Assembly (NCBI RefSeq): GCF_005239225.2
Contig: NC_133290.1
Coordinates: 10,300,204-10,364,203 of the forward strand
Length of the DNA: 64,000 nt
Direction of reading: 5' to 3'
From: Populus alba
Lineage: Eukaryota > Streptophyta > Magnoliopsida > Malpighiales > Salicaceae
The notes under the pieces are model-generated. The model did no database searches. It saw only the letters and a list, made by a program, of their open reading frames with translations, and was not told the origin of the DNA. Shown in pieces: positions 1 to 10,721 of the stretch (within the stretch, counting starts at the first letter, position 1; each line of letters opens with the position of its first letter). Made by a program: the position numbers and the translations under genes.

Positions 1-547
1 GGGAACTGGTTATGTAATTGAAAGGTATTAGCACTCCAAATACGTCATATCTAAGGTAAGCTCCAAATATGCTAAGGTGTTATTATATTTGTAATTGTTG
101 ATCCGCCTATAGTTTAAGAAAATTCCTCCAGAGTGAGATTCTTATCTTATTAGTTAAAACCTAATCATTCTAATGTTAACAAAAAGAATTAACTTTTATT
201 ATAAATATGTCTTGCGTATAAGTTTGTAATCTCAGATATTAAAAGAAAAAATTAGAATTTTAAAAATATTAGCCTAGTTCTCGTGGCTTTAATAAACTAG
301 TTATTAAACTCAAAATGCATGCTAATATCTATTTTTGAAAAATAAATTTGTATGAAAATACAATATGATTTTTTTATCTTTTGAGAGACTTGGTCGTATG
401 TATAAAAACAAGACTTTTTTTTTTTGTTTTTTTTGTGTGTAAATCATTTTGCAATGTTTTGGCAAAAAACCGACTATTAAAAAATACCAGATTTGCATCA
501 ACCCAGAAGTTATTTTTTTTTCTTTTTAGCCTACGTTGTTCGGCCTG

Positions 548-641
548 GTGAACAGTGGAGCAGCTCTCCACTGTTCACATGCAACATGAACAATGGAGAG
601 TAAATTAATTCACGCTCCACTATTCATTCAAAATAGTGGAG
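548..641. repeat. pair of short hairpins in LTR leader
   Basis: GTGAACAGTGGAG (548-560) is followed after 5 nt by its exact reverse complement (566-578). A second hairpin has arms CTCCACTATT (615-624) and AATAGTGGAG (632-641). The two stems share the core CTCCACT.TTC, and a further single arm lies at 589-600. The solo LTR has a comparable perfect hairpin (GTTCAAGTGAA arms) near 27647-27675, at a similar place after its GTAAG motif. Confidence 0.75.
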
Positions 642-651
642 AAGCACTGGT

Positions 652-680
652 GAAGAAGAAGAAGAAGAAGAAGAAGAAGA
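652..680. repeat. (GAA)n microsatellite
   Basis: About ten uninterrupted GAA triplets, inside the minus-strand LTR, directly left of its splice-donor-like motif. Confidence 0.95.
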
Positions 681-869
681 CGAGAAGTAGAGGCTTACCT
701 GGCGGTTGCTCAAGGTGTTGCTGGTGATGGCAAAGAGGAAGAATGGTTGTAGTTCACGGTGGTTAGAAGAAAAAAAACAATGGCCACCAATGGGTGTTCT
801 TTCTCTGTTTCCTTTTTTTTTTTCTTTTCTATTTCTTTGTTATGGTTGTTCCTTTTTTTCATTCAATCT

Positions 870-872
<3 letters not shown>

Positions 873-923
<51 letters not shown>
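873..923. repeat. (TC)n microsatellite
   Basis: About 25 uninterrupted TC dinucleotides in the LTR. The Ser/Leu-rich open frames across it in all three plus-strand frames are by-products of the dinucleotide repeat, not genes. Confidence 0.97.
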
Positions 924-926
<3 letters not shown>

Positions 927-1130
927 CTCTGTTTTTGCTCTCTATTTGTTTCCTTTCTTTTTCGTTTATGTTTCCTTTGTTTCCTCTTCGGTCTCTATTT
1001 CTCTTTCATTCCTTTCTTTCTTAAAAAATGCCCCCCTTTTTTTTCTCCGATTCTCCCTCTGTATTTATAGGAGGCTGGGGGAGAGGTCACCCTACCCTAT
1101 CCAAGCGCAGGGTATAGTGGTCGGGCACGG

Positions 1131-1242
1131 GTCTTCTGTTTCTTCCATTATGGTGGCCAAGCATGAGTCTTTTGTTTCTTCCATAATGGTGGCAAGATAT
1201 GGTGGCCAAGCATGAGTCTTGTATTTCTTCCATAATGGTAGT
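1131..1242. repeat. short imperfect tandem repeat
   Basis: Three imperfect copies of a unit of about 35-50 bp containing TTTCTTCCATAATGGTGG and GGCCAAGCATGAGTCTT. It lies upstream (minus-strand sense) of the TATA-like motif of the LTR, where U3 repeats are common. Confidence 0.7.
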
Positions 1243-1440
1243 AGGGTATGGGTTATTTCAGGGGGCAGAGTGAGAAAGAGTTGGCGGGAAAAGAAGATTT
1301 GAAAAAACGCTTCTTCTTCCGCTGCTGCACGTCCAAGGAAAGAAGAAGAGCAATGTTGCTTAAAACGACATTGTTTTGTGTTTTTTTTTTTTAAGAAAAA
1401 GAAATGAATTTGGGGAGTAACCTAAAAATAGGTTATGACA

Positions 1441-1793
1441 TGCTTTATATGGAGTTGTCTTAATCTCATGACCTGATTTAAAAGTTTGGTAGGTTAGCTT
1501 GGTTTAATCCAATATGTCGTCATTTCAATACTTCAAAAACAAATATCATTTAATATGTTGTTGTATCAATATTTTAAAAATATATCTTCTGATATGTATC
1601 ATATTTTGAGTTTATGATTGAGTGTTTTTATTAGAAAACACGTTAGCAACGATTAGATATTTTTTTCTTCTTACGTTAAAAAAATTGATCTAACCAGCAG
1701 CACAACATCGGCAAATGATCTAGTTAAAGGAAGAATCATCACTTAACTATTAAAAATCCATAATAATCTGAGTGTGCATCCATAATAAAAATG

Positions 1794-1843
<50 letters not shown>

Positions 1844-2198
1844 AGCTCACGCAAAAGCAGACCATGGCACCATCACTAAATATTGTCTCACCATGTTCCA
1901 AAAAAACCAACAATGATCAGGTAAGGAACATCCTCAATTCCAACAATAGATAAACAGGATCTTCCCAAACATCATTGGTCTCTTAACAAACCTTATGGCA
2001 TTCAAAAAGGAACATAGAGGAATTCATTCGTGATTGACTGAAATTCTTTAAGCTCATGATCACATCTTTGACAACCACGAGCAATTGAGATATTGGTTGT
2101 CATTAAAGAAAAAGAATTTGTGAAATACCCCTCTCTCATAAAGAGTGACGCAAGTATACAACCCCAATAAAACTTGTCTTTTTTATCATGATGATGGG
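1441..2198. other. intergenic DNA between LTR and element A
   Basis: AT-rich DNA with no gene I can support. It holds the AT microsatellite at 1796-1839. It ends in ATGGG (2194-2198), the left copy of the target duplication of element A; the right copy is 25157-25161. A minus-strand open stretch at 2002-2190 has no recognisable domain. Confidence 0.6.
1796..1839. repeat. (AT)n microsatellite
   Basis: Uninterrupted AT dinucleotides, 22 repeats. Confidence 0.97.
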
Positions 2199-4653
2199 TG
2201 TCGCACCCGACATCGAGGCGGCCCACAAAATAATAATTCTCTTGAATTATGGAAAAAGAACCAATTTCCGGCATCCGGTTCTTTTAAGGAAAATGTCTTG
2301 TTTAAGGAGTCGCCACCTAGTATTATGGTCACTAGGAACCCTAACTGGTCAACAGAGATTCTATGACTCGGGATTGGTTACATAAAAGGGAAGATATTAT
2401 CACCCCTTAAAAACATTTTCTGCTAAGGCAGACTGCAATTGTTAGTTTTGTCTTAAATTGCTAAATGTTTATTAATTTATGCTATGATGATTTGTTTAAA
2501 TATTCCTGACTCTAGCGCCAGTGAATATTCGAGCTCGAATAATTCCAACTCTAGCATTGGTAAAAATTCATAGCTATAAAAAAAAAATCAGTATATTTTC
2601 TTCTCTTTTTTTTTATTCTGATATCAGTGAATAAATTTACAAAAATTGAATTTTCTAAGAAAAGAAAACTATACTTTTTTTTATGTTTGATTTTTTTTTC
2701 AAGGACCAAGCTTCGCAAGTGCACGCACAAACCGGTAAGAAGTGAATTAAATTTGCCTATGTACAGTACCCATGCAATTATAATTGCAAAGGAAAGGGAA
2801 ATGAAGAACTTACCTGTGCAGGAGGCGAAGTCGAAGACAGTGGCTTGCTTTGAATCCCTCGGTTTCTCCTCCCTCCTCTGATTCTTCTCCTCTTTCAACT
2901 TCCTTGGGTCGCCTGTTCTCTCATGTCTGTGTTTGTACTTCTTCGTTCGGCCCCCTGTGTTGTTCCTCCTATTTTGTTATCTGGTTTCCTCTATTCATCC
3001 GCTGGTTCTCTTAGTTTTCTTCCGTATGTTTTCCTCCCCTCTGTTAGTCTGCTGGTTCTCTCGGTTTTTCTTTCCATTTCCCTTCTTTTTTCCTTTGTTT
3101 TGGTCATCTATTGTGGTTCTCCTCTAGAGAGCTCAGGTTCTGGTGCAGTTGTTGCTGAAGATGGAGACCTGGCATACTCGGAGTGCTGGACCGAAGGAAG
3201 GAAGCTTGCTGTTGTGGTTGTGGTCCGCGGCTACTGAAAATAGCAGCTAACACACAGGAGATGAACATGCAGCTGTTTGTTTGCATTGCTGAAAGAGGAC
3301 CGTCAATTTGCGAGGGTCACGATGCTGTGGAGAACGAATGAAACAAAAGAAGCTGCGTTTGGTGGACTGCTGCAGAAACTGTCAAACCTGAGGAAGAAGC
3401 AGTTTGCACACTGGATGAGATGTTGTTGTTGACATGACGAAGAGCTGACGGTTTGATCAGCTGTGCATTGTAAGGAAGCATGCCCTTTCGGCTACCCTGG
3501 CTGGGAATGTCGTTGTTGATGGATGATTGTCAATTATGTAGTCTATGGGGGGAAGAGAAGACGAGGGTTTCTTCCGTTCTGGCGACACCGAGAGAAACAT
3601 GACGGTTCCATGTAAGGAGAAGTGAAAACACTATGCTTTTTTTAGTGTGTGAGATGAGGTGGCTGTGCACAATGATTTTCCCCGTGTGATTGCTCTTTTC
3701 TCGATGAGGAGATTGCAGCTCCTAGGGGTTGAGATTGAGAGTGAAAAGTGTCTGACGGGGGAAGAGATTGAGGCTGGAGAAGAAAAGCCCCCAAAAAAAG
3801 CCTAAGGGGGCGCAAAGCCTGGTATAGGGTTCGGTCCGCCCCCCTTTGTTTTTATCTTTTTTTTTCTGATGTGTTTTTACTCCTTCCTTTCTTTTTTCGT
3901 CCCTTGATTCCTTGTTTTCTCCAGCTTTATAGCCACAGCATTCCACCCGTTACCAGGTAACTCCAATTGACTGTTATGCAAGTAATGGTGCGGCCGGCAG
4001 CTGAAGAGTTTGAAGAAGATGAACAGTGCTGAGAAACTGGCCACCGTTTTTTTGGTGTTTAATGGTTATTTTTCATTTGGCCCTTGAACTTTTAAAAGTT
4101 TTTGTAATAAACCCTCGTTTAAATTGTAATTGGACCCCTTGCATTTCGACGTCATTTCAAAATGGTCCTTAGATTTTTAATTTTTGCAATTTAGACCCCA
4201 ATTAAACCTCAAACTTTTGATAATATCTTTCAATTAAGTCCCTGATTGGATTAAATTAAATTTAATTTCAAGCTTAATTAAGTCTCAAAACCCTTATTAA
4301 TTCTCCAATTCAAAATCCCTTTGATTGGTATGAATTTAAATAATTTCAACTTAATTAAGTCTAAAAAATTTTATCAATCATCCAATTAAACCCTTAATTG
4401 GATTTAAATAAATTAATTCCAAGCTTGATTAGATTAATTCCAAAGTTTAATTTAAACCCCAAAAACTTCCATTCATATTGCCCCTTAAACCCAAAATTTA
4501 AGCTTCATTCTTCATTTATTTCATTTTTGCTTGTTTTCTTCCTATCATCATTATTATTTTTTTCCATCAATTTTTTTATCCTTTTCAATAAATAAAATAA
4601 GTAATAATAATAATAATTAAAATAAAAATAGTCAAAAATTTAGGTTATAAACA
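2199..4653 (-). repeat. 3' LTR of element A (uninterrupted copy)
   Basis: 2455 bp. In minus sense it runs TGTTTATAACC...GGGTGCGACA. It contains a CAG|GTAAGT splice-donor-like site (2808-2816). It is the natural empty-site reference for both later insertions: GAGACCTGGCATACTC (3163-3178) is the intact target of element B, and GGGTCACGATGCTG is the intact target of the hAT element. Compared with the right LTR it carries many 1-2 base expansions of homopolymers, mainly in 3330-4650. Confidence 0.92.
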
Positions 4654-4667
4654 GTTGCCCCCTCTTT
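4654..4667 (-). other. polypurine tract of element A
   Basis: In minus sense AAAGAGGGGGCAAC lies immediately upstream of the 3' LTR start, the expected place for plus-strand DNA priming in an LTR retrotransposon. Confidence 0.8.
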
Positions 4668-4960
4668 ATAATATTTATTATGCAAAGATATTGGAAAATT
4701 TCATTTTCTTTTTATGTCTTAGTTGCGTAGTAAATTTATAAAGACAAGTATAGAGAAAAAAGAACCCCCCCCCCTTTTTTCAAGTCTTGAAAACTTTGAA
4801 AGCAGTAGATTGACACACGACCCTTTACAGAAGATGTAGAAATCAAGAAACAAGCCATTTAGAAGCACGACCTATTTTTTTGCTTTTTTGTTTTTTGTGT
4901 TTTTTTTAGAAGTGGTCTTATTGTGGTAGGTGACCTACCCAAGTGAAAGAAAAAAAAAAG

Positions 4961-6285
4961 GAAAATGAGGGCTCAAAGGCGCACTCAAAAGGAAGCGAGG
5001 GCCCAGAGGCGCTCGAAAAGGAAATGAGGACTCAAAAGCCCTCGAAGAGAAAAGTGAGTGCTCAAAGGCGCTCGAAAAGAAAATGAGGACTCAAAAGCCC
5101 TCGAAGAGAAAAGTGAGTGCTCAAAGGCACTTGAAAAGGAAAACGAGTGCTCAAAGGCACTCCTAGAGGAAAGAGAGTGCTCAAAGGCACTCGAGGAGGA
5201 AGGTGAGTGCTCAAAGGCACTTGAAGGGGAAAGCGAGTGCTCAGAGGCACTAGTGCTCAAAGGCACTTGAAAAAGAAAACGAGTGCTCAAAGGCACTCCT
5301 AGAGGAAAGCGAGTGCTCAAAGGCACTCAAAAAGGAAAGCGAGCGCTCAAAGGTGGCTCGAAAAAAAGGAAAGCGGACTGCTCAAAGGCACTTCTCGAGA
5401 AGAAAATGAGGTGCTCAAGGCGCTCCAAGAAGAAAAATGAGTGCTCAAAGGCACTTGAAGGTGAAAGTGAGTGCTCAAAAGCACTCGAGGAGGAAGGTGA
5501 GTGCTCAAAGGCACTTGAAAAGGAAAGCGGGTGCTCAAAGGCACTTGAAGGGTAAAGCGAGTGCTCAGAGGCACTTGAAGGCGAAAGCGAGTGCTTAGAG
5601 GCACTTGAAGGGAAAAGCGAGTGCTCAGAGGCACTCGTGCTCAGAGGCACTTGAAGGGAAAAGCGAGTGCTCAGAGGCACTTGAAGGCGAAAGCGAGTGC
5701 TCAGAGGCACTCGTGCTCAAAGGCACTTGAAGGGAAAAGCGAGTGCTCAGAGGCACTGGTGCTCAAAGGCACTTGAAGGCGAAAGCGAGTGCTCAGAGGC
5801 ACTCGTGCTCAAAGGCACTTGAAGGGAAAAGCGAGTGCTCAGAGGCACTGGTGCTCAAAGGCACTTGAAGGCGAAAGCGAGTGCTCAGAGGCACTGGTGC
5901 TCAAAGGCACTTGAAGGGAAAAGCGAGTGCTCAGAGGCACTTGAAGAGGAAGGCGAGTGCTCAAAGGCACTCGAAGAGGAAAGCGAAGGCTCGGAGGCCT
6001 TCGAGGAGGAAGGCGAGTGCTCAAAGGCACTCGAAGAGAAGCGAAAAGCGCTCAAAGGCGCTCTAAGAGGAGGGCGAGGGCTCAGAGGCACTCGAAGAGG
6101 AAAGCTAGTGCTCAAAGGCACTTAAAGAGGAAAGCGAGGGCTCAGAGGCGCTCGAGAAGGAAGACGAGTGCTCAAAGGCACTCGAAAGGAAGGCAAGTGC
6201 TCAAAGGCACTCGAGGAGGATGGTGAGTGCTCAAAGGCATTCGAAGGGGGAAGTGAGGGCTCAAAGGCGCTCAAGAGAGGTGGAA
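4961..6285. repeat. 30-bp tandem array of hairpin units in element A
   Basis: About 40 copies of a 30-bp unit of the type GAGTGCTCAAAGGCACTC + 12 purine-rich bases. Most units hold a short inverted repeat (GTGC...GCAC, often extended to GAGTGC...GCACTC) around a 6-nt loop. From 5713 to about 5942 the period changes to 46 bp, with two alternating subtypes giving a 92-bp higher-order repeat (starts near 5713, 5759, 5805, 5851, 5897). Because 30 is a multiple of three, long periodic open frames occur on both strands (plus-strand ECSKALEEE-type peptides). I treat these as by-products. The array lies inside element A between gag and the 3' LTR. Confidence 0.93.
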
Positions 6286-8669
6286 AAGCACGAAGATTTT
6301 TCAGATGGCCTATTTCTTATGGGCGGCCTTCCCATGTTGAAAAATTCTCAAAAATATTTCCAACAACAATTTCAATCTTTGGCCATTTCAAGTTGGCCTT
6401 CCACTTGATGGATTCAGCCATAAATTTCTCATACAAAATTTGTGAAACTCATTGTCCAATGTCTCAAATTTTAGATGATATGCATGCATATTTATCTGTT
6501 TTGAAATATAGGCCCCCATTTCTTCTTATTCTTCTCGTTGCTTGACTGATGAGGACTTGCCATCTCTGATTTGGGTCATCTTTGTCGCTTGGCTTCTAGC
6601 CCACTTGAGTTGGCCCATGTAAGTCTATTTCCAAATTTGTTCACACAACTCAGCCTTTGTGGTGCCCATCGTGACCCACTTGCTTGCTAAAGATTTTTTT
6701 GACTCGTCAAATAATTTAAGAGGATCATTCATTACCACTCGTCTCACTGCTAAAAACATTCGGTATCACTTGTTGAAAGGATCAAACTGTCTTTCATAAA
6801 CCAAAATGCCCCTTTGTCTTGTTATAAGGAATGATAGATTTTCCTTAAACACAATGTTGCCCCCTTGTACTGGTTATTGCCCTTAATTTGCTTTGTCAGC
6901 GACTTAGACAAATAATGGTTTTAGAAGGTCATTCTCTCATTTTTAGTTTGGTGAAGGAATATGGGTCTAGAATGAATCTTGAAATCTTGATCTTGCATTT
7001 TGAAAACAAAAATTATTTCGATGTGAATCTAAAACAATTTGCTTTTAAAATCTTGCAACTCCTTGGTTATTTTCTTTCTTGGAAAAAAAGGTTATTTGCT
7101 CTTGTGTTTGGCAATGAGATCTTCAGTCATGAGATGACCTTTTGTTTCAAAGTGAAGGGCTCGAGAAAAAACCTCGAGGTTTTATATGAGAAAAACTTGT
7201 CTCTTTTTGAACATTTATTTTTATCAGCATGAATAATAATGAGTAGTTTATTCTTGATGTCATGAATCTTATGAAAAAGTGTTCTTTGCATTTTGAGAGC
7301 ATTGTTTATTGTTCTAGGTTGCTTGGTTGCTTGATTAGAAAGGACTTCTATAGGCACGTAATGTAGGCTGTGGTTTTTGGCTATGAAAGAAAAGAATATA
7401 AGGCTCAAAGAGTGTTTCAGGGTTTCAAAGACTGAAGATCACGATCAATAGTTTGAATTTTGGCATCATTCATATTTCTTTTGCTGCTCTTCTTTGATTT
7501 GCCCCTCTTTTTTTCTTTTTCATTGCTTTGCTAGAGCATACTCATTTTATCTTAGTTATCACTTTTTCTTGTGATTTGGGCATGCCCCCTAGCATTTGAG
7601 TTTCTTGGGCTCTTTTGCCTTTTGGCTTTCTAACGGCTTTATCATCCTTCTTGATCATTGAAATTTCACTTGCCCCTTACTTTTTTTTCTTGTGATATGG
7701 GCATGATCCCTAGCATTTGTGTTTCTTGGGCTCTTTTGCCTTTTGGCTTTCTCACAGATTTATCATTCTTCTTGATCATTGAAATTTCACTTGCCCCCAA
7801 TGTAGGGTGTGATCTTAGTCGAGATTTTTTATAAAGAAAAATTATTCAGGCTCAAAAGGGGCTTGCAAGGGATGTACTTTATTTCAGAACGTGAAAGGAA
7901 TAACAAAAATGGCCTTTCCTCATTTCAAGTGCAAGCAGCTATGATCAATAAACTTTGACCTCATCTAGTGTGATGGTTTAGTCTTTGCAAAGATGTAATT
8001 CATGAGTTATGAGCAACAAGTTCACTACATACCATTATTCATACATTTAAAAACACATGATTCAAGAGTCAAGGGATAAGGGTATTTATTCATTTCTTTT
8101 TTCTTTTTTCTGTTTAGAGTTTGGTCACCTTTATAAAGGAGTTGCTTGATTCACTTGTCATTCTACAAGTAGAATGTCAAAAATATCGTTTTTGAATAAA
8201 CATCAAAATTATTTTTGAAACCAAAATGCCAGATCAATTTTTCAAAACTCCAATAGGGAAACTAATTTTGGTAAAAGAGATGAATTGCATCTATGAGATC
8301 ATGCGAGGCTTCAAAGATGTGTTTATGAGTCTTTGTAAGAAAACTCTCTCAGAAAAAATGAATAAAGCTTAATAGTCAACACAATTGAATGACAAACTCA
8401 TTATTTTCATTGAAACTTTGGAAAATAAGTTCAACAACAAAGAACTTATGACAACATCTTGGGCTATGAGTATTGGCATGATAACATATTAAGGGGATAA
8501 ACATTTAACGATCATTGATTGGAATTTCTCGAATCTTTCAATCATTCATTCTCCTCGACATGGCATCTTTTTAACAATCAATTGAAATCAAATGTAGATC
8601 ATTCTCGACCTAATATCACCATAGCTTTATCTTCAAGATAGTTGATTTCTAGGAGTCGATGTGAAGCAA
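6286..8669. other. non-coding internal region of element A
   Basis: No protein domain is recognisable on either strand. The DNA is CT-rich on the plus strand, with many GCCCC blocks. It contains a tandem duplication of about 120 bp (7561-7680 and 7681-7799). This is the place where gag C-terminus and pol would be expected in an autonomous relative. Confidence 0.6.
7561..7799. repeat. tandem 120-bp duplication
   Basis: Two adjacent copies sharing CTTGTGAT.TGGGCATG, TTTCTTGGGCTCTTTTGCC and CTTGATCATTGAAATTTCAC, with about 10 percent mismatches. Confidence 0.85.
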
Positions 8670-9400
8670 CTAGCTATATGAATGATAAGTGCCTTGGCAA
8701 CGACCTTCAGTGAAACTTTTCTTCTCAGTCGGGTTAGCAATCTTACCTAACCCAATGGCTTGTTCAATCCTCTCAGCTATAACAACTAGGTCAGTAAAAT
8801 GTTGTGCAGAGCTTCTAACCAGGTACTCAAAGTATGGAGCTTTAAAGGTGTTGGAAAATAAATTGATCATCTCTTTTTCCAACATGGGAGGATTAACTTG
8901 TGCAGCTATCTCACTCCATCTCCGGGCGTATTCTCTTATGGACTCCTTGTTGTTCTTCTCCATAGCTTGCAAGCTTAACCGATCAGGGGCCACGTCTATA
9001 TTGAACTTATATTGCCTCATAAAGGCATCAACTAAATCTTTCCATTTTTTAACCTTGGTATTGTCCAACCGCATATACCAAGTGAGGGCAGCATCACTCA
9101 AGCTGTCTTGGAAGAAATGAATTAACAGTTTCTCATCATCAACCACCTTGGCCATTTTGTTGCAATATACTTTAAGATGAGTTATAGGGCATTGAGTTCC
9201 CGAATATTTAATGAATTCTGGCACCCTAAACTTCTTATGAATGACAACATTAGGTACCAAACACATATTAACAGCTTTCACTAAGTCACACAAATGGTTT
9301 CCCTCAACTAACCTTATCCTCTCTTTTAGGGCGGTCTATTTTTCCAAATCCTCTTCTTTCACCATCTTGCTCTTTTGAGATTCTTTCAAAGGGTCTCTCG
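8670..9400 (-). pseudogene. gag remnant of element A (Tat/Ogre-type)
   Basis: The open segment 9293-8670 encodes 207 residues that look like a plant Ty3/Gypsy Gag (retrotransposon gag domain). Recognisable blocks are ITHLKVYCNKMA, AALTWYMRLD, EYARRWSEIAAQV and EKEMINLFSNTFKAPYFEYL, the capsid-like order seen in Tat/Ogre elements. Gag builds the virus-like particle in the cytoplasm. The same frame continues upstream to about 9400 but is broken by a TAG near 9340, so the N-terminus is lost or non-functional. No zinc knuckle or protease follows. I call it a dead or partial gag; the superfamily is secure, the clade less so. Confidence 0.85.
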
Positions 9401-9738
9401 CATGCTCAGTGATCGTCCATGAAAAGGTCGATTTACAAGTAGTGTGAAGATAGAGGTCCTGAGTAATATCAGTTTGGCATATCAACCACTTCCAAGTAAA
9501 CAATCAAGCGAGAGTTGGATGGTTTCACGAGTCTTACCCAGGCTAAAGCCATTGGGGTACCGTTACTTCCCCACTTATCCTAGGTTGTAAAATGTGTGCT
9601 CTCAAACTGATGCATGGCAACATAAACAAGGATGCATGCTAAAGCGGTAAATACAGGAAAAATAAACAAATAAACACAACAAAAAAACAAAATAAAAAAA
9701 TAGCAATAATATGACAAAAGACAAAGCTTAATCCTAGA

Positions 9739-9756
9739 TCCCCAGCGGAGTCGCCA
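9739..9756 (-). other. primer-binding site of element A
   Basis: In minus sense TGGCGACTCCGCTGGGGA lies 3 nt inside the right-hand 5' LTR. It starts with the TGG expected for pairing to a tRNA 3' CCA end. This sequence type is usual in plant Tat/Ogre elements and is probably complementary to a tRNA-Arg; the tRNA identity is from memory, not tested. Confidence 0.8.
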
Positions 9757-9759
9757 TTC

Positions 9760-10721
9760 TGTCGCACCCGACATCGTGGCGGCCCACAAAATAATAATTC
9801 TCTTGAATTATGGAAAAAGAACCAATTTCCAGCATCCGGTTCTTTTAAGAAAAATGTCTTGTTTAAGGAGTCGCCACCTAGTATTATGGTCACTAGGAAC
9901 CCTAACTTATCAACAAAGATTCTATGACTCGGGATTGGTTACGTAAAAGGGAAGATATTATCACCCCTTAAACATTCTGCCTAAGGCAGACTGCATTGTT
10001 GGTTTTGTCTTAAAATGCTAAATGTTTATTAATTTATGCTATGATGATTTCTTTAAATATTCCTGACTCTGGCGCCAGTGAATATTCGAGCTCAAATAAT
10101 TCCAAATCTGGCGTTGGTAAAAATTCATAGCTATAAAAAAAATCAGTATATTTTCTTCTTTTTTTTATTCTGATATCAGTGAATAAATTTACAAAAATTG
10201 AATTTTCTAAGAAAAGAAAACTATACTTTTTTTTATGTTTGATTTTTTTTTCAAGGACCAAGCTTCGCAAGTGCATGCACAAACCGGTAAGAAGTGAATT
10301 AAATTTGCCTATGTACAGTACCCATGCAATTATAATTGTAAAGGAAAGGGAAATGAAGAACTTACCTGTGCAGGAGGCGAAGTCAAAGACAGTGGCTTGC
10401 TTTGAATCCCTCGGTTTCTCCTCCCTCCTCTGATTCTTCTCCTCTTTCAACTTCCTTGGGTCACCTGTTCTCTCATGTCTGTGTTTGTACTTCTTCGTTC
10501 GGCCCCCTGTGTTGTTCCTCCTGTTTTGTTATCTGGTTTCCTCTATTCATCCGCTGGTTCTCTTAGTTTTCTTCTGTATGTTTTCCTCCCCTCTGTTAGT
10601 CTGCTGGTTCTCTCGGTTTTCTTCTGTTTCCCTTCTTTCTCCTCTGTTTTGGTCATCTATTGTGGTTCTCCTCTAGAGAGCTTAGGTTCTGGTGCAGTTG
10701 TTGCTAAAGATGGAGACCTGG
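9760..10721 (-). repeat. 5' LTR of element A, segment 1 of 3
   Basis: Aligns to 2199-3174 of the left LTR. It ends in CCTGG (10717-10721), the left target duplication of element B. It contains the same CAG|GTAAGT motif (10360-10368, minus) as the left copy. Confidence 0.93.

Larger units (their letters stand above)
1..1440 (-). mobile_element. Tat/Ogre-type Gypsy LTR, cut by window edge
   Basis: Read on the minus strand, this begins at 1440 with TGTCATAACCTATTTTTAGG, which resembles the LTR start of element A (TGTTATAACC...). It continues through a TATA-like TATAAATA (1062-1069), a pyrimidine/purine-rich leader and a CCAG|GTAAG splice-donor-like site (694-702). It ends at the window edge in a block (1-40) that matches the near-terminal block of the LTRs at 28810-28850 and 9930-9975 (pattern GGTGCTAATACCTT...AACCAGT). 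The last bases of the LTR are outside the window. DNA right of 1440 has no polypurine tract, so this is a solo LTR or the 5' LTR of an element lying to the left. Family assignment rests on alignment by eye with the two other LTRs. Confidence 0.7.

Noticed and set aside
706..1215. 169-aa and overlapping Ser/Leu-rich frames
   Set aside because: They are produced by the (TC)n tract in all three frames of one strand and lie antisense to an LTR.
2002..2274. 90-aa minus-strand frame
   Set aside because: It crosses the boundary of element A at 2199 and so mixes flanking and LTR sequence; no domain is recognised.
4961..6285. CRISPR-like array, or a coding gene for a repetitive Glu/Ser-rich protein
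   Set aside because: The units are contiguous and similar throughout, with no unique spacers, in a plant nuclear retrotransposon. Open frames exist on both strands only because 30 is a multiple of three; none has a convincing start, and frames break where the period becomes 46.
8689..9120. 143-aa plus-strand frame opposite gag
   Set aside because: It is the antisense shadow of the minus-strand gag remnant, with no domain of its own.
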